Assembly (NCBI GenBank): GCA_047623555.1
Contig: JBLHMP010000038.1
Span: forward strand, 1 to 34,503
Length of the DNA: 34,503 bases
From: NORP181 sp047623555
GTDB lineage: Bacteria > Pseudomonadota > Alphaproteobacteria > Rhodobacterales > Rhodobacteraceae
Direction of reading: 5' to 3'
Notes under the pieces: model-generated
What the model saw: only the letters and a program-made list of their open reading frames with translations
Databases searched by the model: none
Told to the model about the DNA's origin: nothing
Made by a program: the position numbers and the translations under genes
In this document: positions 1 to 7,084 of the stretch, piece after piece
Numbering within the stretch: the stretch's first letter is position 1
Layout: each line of letters begins with the position of its first letter

Positions 1-101
1 AGGTCGCCGCCGAGATGAGTCGGCATGTCCTAGCTTACAATTTCAAGCGAGTCCTCAAAATCATCGGGATTGCCCCTTTGATGGCCGCGTTGAGGGTGTA
101 A
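1..101 (+). mobile_element. C-terminal remnant of an IS transposase (IS1182-like)
   Basis: The window starts inside a reading frame (first full codon at 3) that codes for about 32 residues and stops with TAA at 99-101. The peptide contains EMSRHVLAYNFKRV followed by KIIGIAPLMAAL, which resembles the extreme C-terminus of DDE transposases of the IS1182 type, where a conserved HVLAYN(L/M)KR segment precedes the end. The rest of the element lies left of the window, so whether the transposase is intact cannot be judged. The non-coding stretch after the stop (102 to about 320) probably holds the element's right end, but I could not define the terminal inverted repeat or a target duplication. The family label comes from memory of the motif. 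Confidence 0.6.
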
Positions 102-352
102 TTGAACCGGACACCGCCAAAAATCGGTCAGAACTCCCTATCAAAGCCCCGACTCGATCAAATAGGACCCCATTTGGGACAAATCACGCTCTTGGAATGG
201 GAAAACGTCAAAGACGGAAAAGCAGAGACACAAAACACGCAATCAAATGCGTTTCCACACAGCCTCGGCCGTCCACGCACCTTTGCAAATACGCGACCGG
301 CCCGCCGCAGCCGTTAACGTAAGACGCCGCGAATGACCGCGCCGCCCCTACC
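102..352. other. Non-coding stretch after the transposase, probable IS right end
   Basis: No convincing gene lies here. The open frames present lack a good ribosome binding site and have unlike-protein composition. The stretch probably contains the right terminus of the insertion sequence whose transposase ends at 101. The segment around 250-275 (GCGTTTCCACACAGCCTCGG) looks like sequence I associate with ends of such elements, but the matching left end is outside the window, so the boundary is unproven. The 3' end of the neighbouring lipoprotein gene lies immediately to the right. Confidence 0.3.
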
Positions 353-619
353 CTAGCGGCGGCGCGGCGTTGGCCGTGTGCTCGGAGGCCGGTGAATCGG
401 CGGGCGCACATGCGGCGGTCTGGCGATTGGGGGGACCGGGGGCCGTGGCGGGTGCGCATTCACTGGCGGGCGACCATGGTAATAGTCGTTCCACATGACT
501 GAATCGTAATAAAGCGACGCGCTGGCCGACGTGGTCCCCGGCTCGCAGGCCGAAAGAACGGTGAGCGACGCAACCAGCCCAAAGCTGGTCAGTATTTTGC
601 GCAAGGTCAGTGTCATCAT
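353..619 (-). CDS. Small proline-rich lipoprotein, function unknown
   Basis: An 88-residue protein with a lipoprotein signal peptide: a basic N-terminus, a hydrophobic core and a lipobox ending LSAC with the lipidated cysteine at residue 25. The short middle holds a tyrosine-rich segment (SLYYDSVMWNDYYHG), and residues from about 51 to the end are a proline, arginine and histidine-rich tail. The basic tail could bind anionic envelope polymers, but that is inference. AAGGAG at 628-633 lies 8 bases before the ATG at 619 and overlaps the stop codon of the upstream gene, so the pair is probably co-transcribed and translationally coupled. Small lipoproteins with a YYDSxxWNDYY motif and Pro-rich tails are, as I recall, common in Roseobacter-group genomes. 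The 3' end sits close to the probable IS boundary. Confidence 0.75.
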   Translation of the reverse strand: MMTLTLRKILTSFGLVASLTVLSACEPGTTSASASLYYDSVMWNDYYHGRPPVNAHPPRPPVPPIARPPHVRPPIHRPPSTRPTPRRR

Positions 620-630
620 CTCAAATCTCC

Positions 631-1200
631 TTATCGCGCAGCGCGGAATGAACTAAATATCGCGTTAACCGCGTCTAGCGTCTCGGCGTCGGCCCCCGGC
701 TCGATCACAACAACCGACACCGCAATGCGATTACCCGGCAGATCAATCAGCACCGCAGTATAGTTCACTGTTTTGCCGTCACGTTGACCAGTGCCGGCAA
801 ACGACGCTGCCTTTAACCCGTTAACCCGTTTGTCCTTACGGCTAATTGTGACCGGATCTTTGACCAGTGACGGGCCGATATCACGCAGATATTCGATGCC
901 TTGCTTAAAATTACTGATGCCTTGAGGCGACACAAACCCAACCCAGACATGCGGATCGCGGGTTGGTTTCAGGCCAATAAGACGGCTGACATCGCGTTTT
1001 TCTTCGGTGTCCGGCGCGCTTAGTAAACGCGCGCCACCGGTGCGGATGCTCCAGAAATCCGGCGCATCAAAGCGAAACAGCGCACGCCCAGCATCGGTAT
1101 AGGTGATGGGCACCTCTGCTGCGGCTTGCGTGCCAAGTAGCCCAATCGTCAACACTAAAGGTACAATACGCGTCGCAATCGACAAAAACGAAGGGGTCAT
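631..1200 (-). CDS. Exported protein of unknown function, 189 aa
   Basis: The product has a typical Sec signal peptide (hydrophobic stretch at about residues 9-25, then a TQAAAEV cleavage region), so the mature protein should be periplasmic. The mature part has regions such as FRFDAPDFWSIRTGG and, near the end, NRIAVSVVVIEPGADAETLDAV, suggesting a compact alpha/beta domain. I do not recognise a named family or catalytic motif. The ATG at 1200 is the only start that gives a full signal peptide. Its stop codon overlaps the ribosome binding site of the downstream lipoprotein gene, suggesting a two-gene operon of envelope proteins divergent from purB. Confidence 0.75.
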   Translation of the reverse strand: MTPSFLSIATRIVPLVLTIGLLGTQAAAEVPITYTDAGRALFRFDAPDFWSIRTGGARLLSAPDTEEKRDVSRLIGLKPTRDPHVWVGFVSPQGISNFKQGIEYLRDIGPSLVKDPVTISRKDKRVNGLKAASFAGTGQRDGKTVNYTAVLIDLPGNRIAVSVVVIEPGADAETLDAVNAIFSSFRAAR

Positions 1201-1550
1201 AGCTTAGCCTTTATGCAATGTCGCCACCATTTGCCACGCGCGCCGGTCGCTGTCTACAACATCTGAACCGTCTGTTTCGCGATCTGGTCCGACTGGCGCT
1301 GGGCATATGCGTATTGGCCTGCAAAGCTGGCTTGGAAACCGGAAATCCCCGCCCCCAATTCGCCGCGCACGCCATCCCTTTTGCAACGCCGTGCAGCCCT
1401 GGGCTGCGGCAAATGTGGATCAAAGGGCCAAAACAGCGCAAACACCCTCATTCTCGCGGCCTCATGGCTTCTGGTGGCTTGTTGCGCGTCCCGGCTCGGT
1501 CTATGAGACGGCGTACCCCCCGAAAAATCACAATAAGGTGCTGCTCACTT
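1201..1550. other. 350-base divergent intergenic region between the 189-aa gene and purB
   Basis: I see no confident gene here. It must contain the promoters for the minus-strand operon starting at 1200 and for purB at 1551, but no strong -35/-10 pair stands out. It contains a perfect 7-bp inverted repeat with a one-base centre (GCAGCCC at 1393-1399 and GGGCTGC at 1401-1407). A minus-strand open frame at 1254-1451 ends with a protein-like stretch (GFQASFAGQYAYAQRQSDQI), but the first half does not look like a protein and no good ribosome binding site precedes it, so I do not call it a gene. It could be a decayed gene. Confidence 0.4.
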
Positions 1551-2855
1551 ATGATTCCTCGTTATTCCCGCCCTGACATGGTCGCCATCTGGAGCCCGGA
1601 AGCAAAATTCCGCATCTGGTTTGAAATTGAGGCGCACGCCTGTGACGCCATGGCCGATCTGGGTGTGATCCCGCGCGAGAATGCCGACGCAGTGTGGAAG
1701 GCCAAAGACGTTGAATTTGACGTCGCCCGCATTGACGAAATCGAGGCCGTGACCAAACACGACGTCATCGCCTTTCTGACCCACCTGTCCGAAATCGTCG
1801 GCAGCCATGAGGCCCGCTTTGTACATCAGGGCATGACCAGTTCTGACGTTCTGGACACCACGTTCAACCTGCAACTGGTCCGTGCCTCTGACATTCTGAT
1901 TGACGATCTCAAGGCGCTGCTGGCCGCCCTGAAACGCCGCGCGATTGAACATAAAGACACCATTCGCATTGGCCGTTCCCATGCGATCCACGCCGAACCA
2001 ACCACAATGGGCCTGACATTTGCGCGTTTTTATGCCGAAATGGACCGCAACCTGACCCGGCTGATCACCGCCCGTAGTGAAATCGCCACCGGCGCCATTT
2101 CCGGCGCGGTTGGTACTTTCGCCAATATCGACCCGGCGGTCGAGGCGCATGTCTGTGAAAAACTGGGCCTGACGCCAGAACCGATCAGCACCCAGGTGAT
2201 CCCACGCGACCGCCATGCCGCGTTTTTTGCCGCCCTTGGCGTTGTTGGGTCATCCATCGAAAACATCTCAATCGAAGTCCGCCACATGCAGCGCACCGAG
2301 GTTCTTGAGGCCGAAGAGTTTTTCTCAAAGGGTCAAAAAGGATCGTCAGCGATGCCGCATAAACGCAACCCGGTGCTCAGCGAAAACCTGACCGGTCTGG
2401 CGCGTCTGGTGCGTATGGCTGTGATCCCTGCGATGGAAAATGTCGCGCTTTGGCATGAACGTGACATTTCGCATTCCTCGGTTGAACGTAACATTGGCCC
2501 GGATACAACAATTACCCTAGATTTCGCGTTGGCGCGTCTGACCGGGATGATCGACAAGCTGGTGATTTATCCGGATAACATGCTGGCAAACATGAATAAA
2601 TTCCGTGGCCTTGTGATGTCACAGCGGGTTCTTTTGGCGCTGACACAGGCCGGTGTCAGCCGCGAAGATTCCTATAAAATGGTACAGCGCAACGCAATGA
2701 AGGTCTGGGAACAGGGCGCCGATTTCAAAACCGAATTGCTCGCTGATGCCGATGTTATAGCGGCGCTTGGCGCTGACGAGATCGAAGAGAAATTCGACCT
2801 TGCCTATCACACCAAACACGTCGACACGATTTTTGCCCGTGTGTTTGGCGACTGA
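1551..2855 (+). CDS. purB: Adenylosuccinate lyase
   Basis: PurB acts in the cytoplasm and catalyses two beta-eliminations in purine synthesis: SAICAR to AICAR plus fumarate, and adenylosuccinate to AMP plus fumarate. The 434-residue product matches the family's usual length. The fumarase/aspartase superfamily loop GSSAMPHKRNP is at about residues 264-274. Also visible are the TSSDVLDT segment (near residue 94) and the GRSHAIHAEPTTMG segment (near residue 139), which build the composite active site of the homotetramer. I chose the ATG at 1551 (MIPRYSRPDMVAIWS) because it matches the usual PurB N-terminus and has AAGGTG ten bases upstream. The open frame extends further upstream, but that part is not protein-like. 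Confidence 0.97.
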   Translation: MIPRYSRPDMVAIWSPEAKFRIWFEIEAHACDAMADLGVIPRENADAVWKAKDVEFDVARIDEIEAVTKHDVIAFLTHLSEIVGSHEARFVHQGMTSSDVLDTTFNLQLVRASDILIDDLKALLAALKRRAIEHKDTIRIGRSHAIHAEPTTMGLTFARFYAEMDRNLTRLITARSEIATGAISGAVGTFANIDPAVEAHVCEKLGLTPEPISTQVIPRDRHAAFFAALGVVGSSIENISIEVRHMQRTEVLEAEEFFSKGQKGSSAMPHKRNPVLSENLTGLARLVRMAVIPAMENVALWHERDISHSSVERNIGPDTTITLDFALARLTGMIDKLVIYPDNMLANMNKFRGLVMSQRVLLALTQAGVSREDSYKMVQRNAMKVWEQGADFKTELLADADVIAALGADEIEEKFDLAYHTKHVDTIFARVFGD

Positions 2856-2860
2856 CCCGT

Positions 2861-2891
2861 TTTCGCCTAAATGCGCCCCATTCAGGCGAAA
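2861..2891 (+). terminator. Possible hairpin terminator after purB
   Basis: TTTCGCCT (2861-2868) and AGGCGAAA (2884-2891) form a perfect 8-bp stem around a 15-base loop, starting 6 bases after the purB stop. There is no T-run after the stem, so it may instead act as an RNA-stabilising hairpin. Confidence 0.4.
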
Positions 2892-2959
2892 CACTTGGTG
2901 CGAATGTTAAAATGCTCTATGCTGGGTGGATATTTCAGACCCCCAGCTGGAGACATATC

Positions 2960-3118
2960 ATGCCATTTAAAACCCTATTGATTGGACTGGCCCTAACCGT
3001 ATTGCCGGCGGCATCTTATGCATCTTGTTCTGGTCACGATGGGCAGGCGCAATCCTGCGTGCCCGGAACCGTCTTGAGCGCCGAGGCAGGCAACTGTGTT
3101 GGACAGACCACAGGCTGA
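2960..3118 (+). CDS. Small secreted cysteine-containing protein, 52 aa
   Basis: The 52-residue product begins with a signal peptide (MPFKTLLIGLALTVLPAASYAS, predicted cleavage after SYA), leaving a mature peptide of about 30 residues. The mature part has three cysteines, with the last two arranged as C-x12-C-V, which could form a disulfide in the periplasm. GGAG at 2949-2952 fits the ATG at 2960; an upstream start at 2912 would destroy the signal peptide and is rejected. The same C-x12-C-V spacing occurs in the next gene (3227-3769), so the two may be related exported proteins. Function is unknown. Confidence 0.65.
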   Translation: MPFKTLLIGLALTVLPAASYASCSGHDGQAQSCVPGTVLSAEAGNCVGQTTG

Positions 3119-3226
3119 CATTATTCTCACTGTATTTTGATAAGAGGCAGCAACGAATACCGGGTAGTTTCGCGGTTATGGCGTTATGCTATACCAATAA
3201 TTATTTTTAATAGTGGAGTTTTCCCC

Positions 3227-3769
3227 ATGCGATTTGTTCTTGCCCTGATTTTAGGCCTCCCCGGCGTTGCGTTTGCCGCTGGCAGCGATGACACCGGAAC
3301 CAGTACGAGCCCTCCTCCCACCACCGAAACAACCGCCAATTGTAAGGGTGTCAAAGTTTGGGACAAAAAGACCAAGTCTTGCGTGAACCCACAGGGCACA
3401 TCGCTGGATGACGGCACCCTGTACAAGGCCGTGCGCGAACTGGCCTACGCTGGACGCTATGAGGATGCACAAGATGTTTTACGGGTGATGTCAGATCAAG
3501 ACGATGATCGGGTGCTGACCTATTGGGGCTTTACCCATCGCAAAATGGGCAACGGCGATCTGGCGCGGGTGTTTTATCAGGACGCGATTGATCGCAATCC
3601 CGACAACATTCTGGCGCGCTCTTATATGGGTCAGGGGTTTATTGAGGATGGCAATACCGATGGCGCCATCGCCCAATGGCATGAAATCAAGGCACGTGGC
3701 GGGAGCGGCACCTGGGCCGAAGCCTCATTACGCGAGGCGATTCGCACTGGCCTGACCTACAGCTATTAA
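3227..3769 (+). CDS. Exported tetratricopeptide-type protein, 180 aa
   Basis: A signal peptide (MRFVLALILGLPGVAFAAG) is followed by a Thr/Ser/Pro-rich low-complexity linker (about residues 20-36), a short cysteine module C-x12-C-V (about 39-53), and then a helical repeat region. Residues about 63-165 contain TPR-like units such as GRYEDAQDVLRVM, GNGDLARVFYQDAIDRNPDN and GNTDGAIAQWHEI. TPR domains mediate protein-protein contacts; the partner here is unknown. The ATG at 3227 is chosen because it gives a proper signal peptide and has a GTGGAG ribosome site upstream. A weak hairpin (GCGCCC 3778-3783 and GGGCGC 3801-3806) after the stop could terminate transcription. Confidence 0.8.
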   Translation: MRFVLALILGLPGVAFAAGSDDTGTSTSPPPTTETTANCKGVKVWDKKTKSCVNPQGTSLDDGTLYKAVRELAYAGRYEDAQDVLRVMSDQDDDRVLTYWGFTHRKMGNGDLARVFYQDAIDRNPDNILARSYMGQGFIEDGNTDGAIAQWHEIKARGGSGTWAEASLREAIRTGLTYSY

Positions 3770-3958
3770 TCGTCTTTGCGCCCTGCCCTTTGTGGCGGTG
3801 GGGCGCGCGAATTTTGGCCAATTTCAAAACGCCCGGACCCACGCAGGGGGGCGGGAGTTTTTGTCTGTGCGGGTGGTGTTTTTTGTAGAGCGCTTTAGCC
3901 AAATATTCAGCCTTTTGCGATTAGGCTCCTACTAAGGTTGAGCAGCAAAGGCATCATC

Positions 3959-5047
3959 ATGCAAAACGAAGTGGCAATCACCCGGGGACCAATGCAAGAC
4001 GTGGCACCGGGTACGCCGAAAAAAAACCCTGTTGCCAAGGTGTTGAATGGCCGTGCCAAGGCGGCGGTGGTGGTACGATTATTGCTCAACGAAGGCGCCG
4101 ATTTGCCGCTTGAGGAACTGCCCGAGGATCTGCAGGCGCTGCTGACCAAGCAAATGGGCAAAATGGGGATGGTTGATCGCACAACGCTGGCCGCGGTTGT
4201 TCAGGAATTTGCCGACACGTTGGATGGCGTCGGCCTGTCCTTTCCCAATGGCCTTGCCGGAGCACTGACGGCGATGGACGGCAAAATCAGCCCACAAACG
4301 GCGGCGCGCCTGCGCAAAGAGGCGGGTGTGCGCCAGGCCGGTGATCCGTGGGAACGGTTGCGCGGCCTTCCCACCGAAGAACTGGTTGAGCTTGCCCGCG
4401 CCGAGAGCATCGAAGTGGCCGCTGTGCTGCTGTCCAAACTGGACGTAGAATCGGCCGCCGCCATGTTGGGAAAAATGCCCGGACCACTGGCCCGCCGCAT
4501 TACCTTGGCGGTATCGCGGACCGGCTCTGTGACGCCAGAAACGGTGGACCGTATCGGGTTGGCATTGGCCGGCCAGCTGGACCTGAAACCCATTGTTGCA
4601 TTTGACGATGGGCCAGACGAACGCATTGGCGCGATCCTCAACCTCTCAACCGCACTGACCCGCGATGATCTGCTCAGCGGACTGGACGAGGCGGATGAAG
4701 ATTTTGCCAACGCGGTGCGGCGTACAATTTTCACCTTTGCCCACGTCCCTGCCCGGCTGGCGGCACGCGATGTGCCAAAACTGACGCGCGAGGTCGAACA
4801 GGCCATTCTGGTCACAGCATTACAGGCCGCGAAATCCGGAGATTTTGCAGAAACCGCCGAATTCCTGCTCTCCAACACCTCAACCCGCATGGCCGATTCC
4901 TTACGCGAAGAGATGACGGAACGCGGCACAGTGGCGTTGCTCGATGGTGAAACCGCCATGACGGCTGTTATCGCCGCCATCCGTCGTCTGGAGCTGGCGG
5001 GCGACATTCAGCTAAATGTGCAGGTCGAACCAGAAAAAGAGGAATAA
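3959..5047 (+). CDS. FliG-like protein, isolated from flagellar genes
   Basis: The 362-residue protein reads as a divergent FliG, the C-ring protein that couples MotAB stator movement to rotor torque and switching. After about 25 leader residues there is an N-terminal FliG-like region (KAAVVVRLLLNEGADLPLEE), a middle domain (ESIEVAAVLLSKLDVESAAAMLGKMPG) and a C-terminal domain ending in the typical STRMADSLREEM...AAIRRLELAGDI pattern. FliG proteins are normally about 330-345 residues, so this one is slightly long. AAAGG at 3947-3951 supports the ATG at 3959 over a TTG at 3938. No flagellar gene is adjacent, so it could be the strain's motor FliG encoded apart or a repurposed paralogue. Comparison with the strain's main flagellar locus would decide. 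Confidence 0.75.
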   Translation: MQNEVAITRGPMQDVAPGTPKKNPVAKVLNGRAKAAVVVRLLLNEGADLPLEELPEDLQALLTKQMGKMGMVDRTTLAAVVQEFADTLDGVGLSFPNGLAGALTAMDGKISPQTAARLRKEAGVRQAGDPWERLRGLPTEELVELARAESIEVAAVLLSKLDVESAAAMLGKMPGPLARRITLAVSRTGSVTPETVDRIGLALAGQLDLKPIVAFDDGPDERIGAILNLSTALTRDDLLSGLDEADEDFANAVRRTIFTFAHVPARLAARDVPKLTREVEQAILVTALQAAKSGDFAETAEFLLSNTSTRMADSLREEMTERGTVALLDGETAMTAVIAAIRRLELAGDIQLNVQVEPEKEE

Positions 5048-5291
5048 CACTGAGCCAAACCTCATTGAAACCAAGCAGGCCAGACCGATCAGAACAAACC
5101 AAAGCGGGCAAATCCTGACGCATTTCGCGCGAAGATTCCCACAGCCAGCAGGTTATGGACAGTGCCCGAATTCCCCCCTATCAGAGGTCAATGACTCTCA
5201 GTAACTTTGCATTGTACTGCCCCGCCATAATGTCCAACCAACACCCCTATTCCCGGCGCGCGGCGCATGTGTGGCCCCTTTGATCGCGGCA

Positions 5292-6143
5292 ATGTCAGAA
5301 CGCAATCAGGCAATACTTTTTGTCGTATTGGCGATCTTTCTATTCACGTTGATGGATGCATCCGTCAAATCCTTAGCCCCGCGCATAGGTGTGTTGCCAA
5401 CCCTCTGGGCTCGCTACACCGGACAAATGCTGTTGGTAATGATCCTTGTGGCGCCGCGTCTGAAAACCGTGGTGCGCACCAAATACCCGGTCACACAATT
5501 CCTGCGATCCTTGCTGCTGATGGGCGCAACCGCATTTTTCTTTACCGGCATTAGCCTCATCGCGCTCACTGACGCCGCCGCCTTGATGTCAATAAATCCG
5601 GTGCTGATCACTCTTGGCGCTGCCGCGTTTCTGGGCGAAACCCTTGGCCCGCGCCGCATCATTGGCATCCTTGTGGCCCTATGTGGCGCATTGATCATCA
5701 TCCGCCCCGGCAGCGATGTGTTTTCGACCTCGGCCCTGTTCCCGCTGGCCGCCGCCGTCTGTTATTCGGGCTACGCGCTATTAACCCGCAAGGTGGGCAG
5801 CAGCGAAAGCGTCTGGACTTCGCTGTTTTACACCGGCCTGGTTGGCACCGTATTGTTGAGCATTGCCGTGCCGTTTGCCTGGAAAACCCCGGATGCCACG
5901 TCTCTAATGCTGATCGCCGCAATCATCGTCTGTGGAACAATCGGCCAAATGGCACTGATCCGCGCGTTTTCGTTGGGCGAGGCCGCCATGCTCGCCCCCT
6001 ATACCTATGTTGGCCTGATATTCGCCGCGATCTGGAGCGTGGTATTTTTCGCCGAATACCCCGACACGTGGACCATCGTCGGGGCGTTGGTGATCGTAGG
6101 TGCCGGCCTATATGTCTGGCACCGCGAAACCTATCGCAGCTAA
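5292..6143 (+). CDS. DMT-superfamily (EamA) inner-membrane transporter
   Basis: About 283 residues with roughly ten hydrophobic segments in two EamA repeats. The first (about 10-130) includes the SINPVLITLGAAAFLGE segment and the second (about 140-280) includes LAPYTYVGLIFAAIWSVVFF. This is the layout of drug/metabolite exporters that move amino acids, purines or related small molecules. The substrate cannot be read from sequence. The ATG at 5292 (MSERNQAILF) is preferred; a GTG at 5271 in the same frame is possible, and neither has a strong ribosome site. A 17-codon open frame (5230-5283) stops 8 bases before the chosen start and might be a leader or just chance. The gene is convergent with the DUF1223 gene. 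Confidence 0.9.
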   Translation: MSERNQAILFVVLAIFLFTLMDASVKSLAPRIGVLPTLWARYTGQMLLVMILVAPRLKTVVRTKYPVTQFLRSLLLMGATAFFFTGISLIALTDAAALMSINPVLITLGAAAFLGETLGPRRIIGILVALCGALIIIRPGSDVFSTSALFPLAAAVCYSGYALLTRKVGSSESVWTSLFYTGLVGTVLLSIAVPFAWKTPDATSLMLIAAIIVCGTIGQMALIRAFSLGEAAMLAPYTYVGLIFAAIWSVVFFAEYPDTWTIVGALVIVGAGLYVWHRETYRS

Positions 6144-6153
6144 GCGGCTGGGT

Positions 6154-6858
6154 TTAGTTCACGCGCACCGCCGCAACAATGGCCCCGGGGCCTTTGTACT
6201 GCACCAGCACAACCGCCGGGCTGTTGTCATCCAGCCGGGCGGTTAGTTTTAGCGGCGTTCGACCGTTCCAACGGCCAATGACGCTCAGATCATCGACAAC
6301 ATTGGTATATTTCATCCGCTTACCGGCATTCTCACCCCGGGTAATGTCGATTTCATGCGATGGCGTATACCGCACCAATTGCACCATCAACGGCCCATCA
6401 AGTTTGGTTCCATCAATGTTTTCGACCTGTACCAGCACCTTTGAACCTTTGCGTGTCGCCAACACCCGAACATGTTGTGGGGCGGCTTTGTGCTCGGCAA
6501 TCAGGTCGGTCAGTTCCATTACATGGGTGCCAATCACGTCTTCCTGACCGTTGATCACCATCTGCGGTGTATAAACCATGCGCCGGTCGGACGCTTGGGC
6601 GTACAGCCGTTGCCGACGGGCATTTTCAGGATCGGCATAGACGTCTTTCCAGCCGATATAATCCCAGTAGTCCACATGTAATGCCAGCGCGATCACGTCA
6701 TCACGCGCCGCCAGTTTTTGCATCAATTTGTCCGCAGGTGGGCAGGACGAGCACCCCTGCGAGGTGAACAATTCCACAACAACGGGGCTGTCCTGCGCCA
6801 AAACCGGGGCGGCAAGGGCGAGGTAAAGTGCAGCAAAGATGGTGAGAACACATTTCAT
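6154..6858 (-). CDS. DUF1223 family secreted thioredoxin-like protein
   Basis: The 234-residue product has a signal peptide (MKCVLTIFAALYLALAAPVLAQ) and then begins the DUF1223 pattern VVVELFTSQGCSSCPPADKL, with a CxxC pair at residues 36 and 39. DUF1223 proteins have a thioredoxin-like fold and are exported; their reaction is not established, though the CxxC suggests periplasmic thiol or metal chemistry. The central HVDYWDYIGWKD and YTPQMVINGQ segments are further family hallmarks. I placed the start at the ATG at 6858, which begins the signal peptide; the frame stays open to 6936 but adds non-signal residues. Convergent with the DMT transporter gene with 10 bases between stops. Confidence 0.88.
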   Translation of the reverse strand: MKCVLTIFAALYLALAAPVLAQDSPVVVELFTSQGCSSCPPADKLMQKLAARDDVIALALHVDYWDYIGWKDVYADPENARRQRLYAQASDRRMVYTPQMVINGQEDVIGTHVMELTDLIAEHKAAPQHVRVLATRKGSKVLVQVENIDGTKLDGPLMVQLVRYTPSHEIDITRGENAGKRMKYTNVVDDLSVIGRWNGRTPLKLTARLDDNSPAVVLVQYKGPGAIVAAVRVN

Positions 6859-6951
6859 CAGTTCATATATTCCTGTTTTTCGCCTTTGGTTTAGCTGCCG
6901 TTCGATTGAAATGCTAATCAAGGTTTCTTGAGACAAAGGTGAAAGGCATCA

Positions 6952-6980
6952 TTCGATTTAATTGTGTGCAATGGTATACA
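6952..6980 (+). promoter_or_regulatory. Candidate acnA promoter
   Basis: TTCGAT (6952-6957), a 17-base spacer and TATACA (6975-6980) resemble a sigma70-type promoter about 100 bases upstream of acnA. The -35 is weak. The -10 lies between the arms of a 6-bp inverted repeat, GTGTGC (6964-6969) and GCACAC (6988-6993), a possible operator. This is read by eye and not tested. Confidence 0.35.
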
Positions 6981-7084
6981 AAACGACGCACACGGCGTTA
7001 TAGCTATTGAATGACGCCGCTGACTGAGGCAAATAGCGCCCAGCACATTCCCATTTCAACGACACTCACGAGGGAGGCCACCCA

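Noticed and set aside
1218..1550. N-terminal extension of purB by about 111 codons
   Set aside because: The added residues are not protein-like, the usual PurB start is at 1551, and a ribosome site precedes that ATG.
4201..5007. Minus-strand 268-codon open frame opposite the FliG-like gene
   Set aside because: Ser/Arg-rich translation without hydrophobic periodicity, typical of an antisense shadow.
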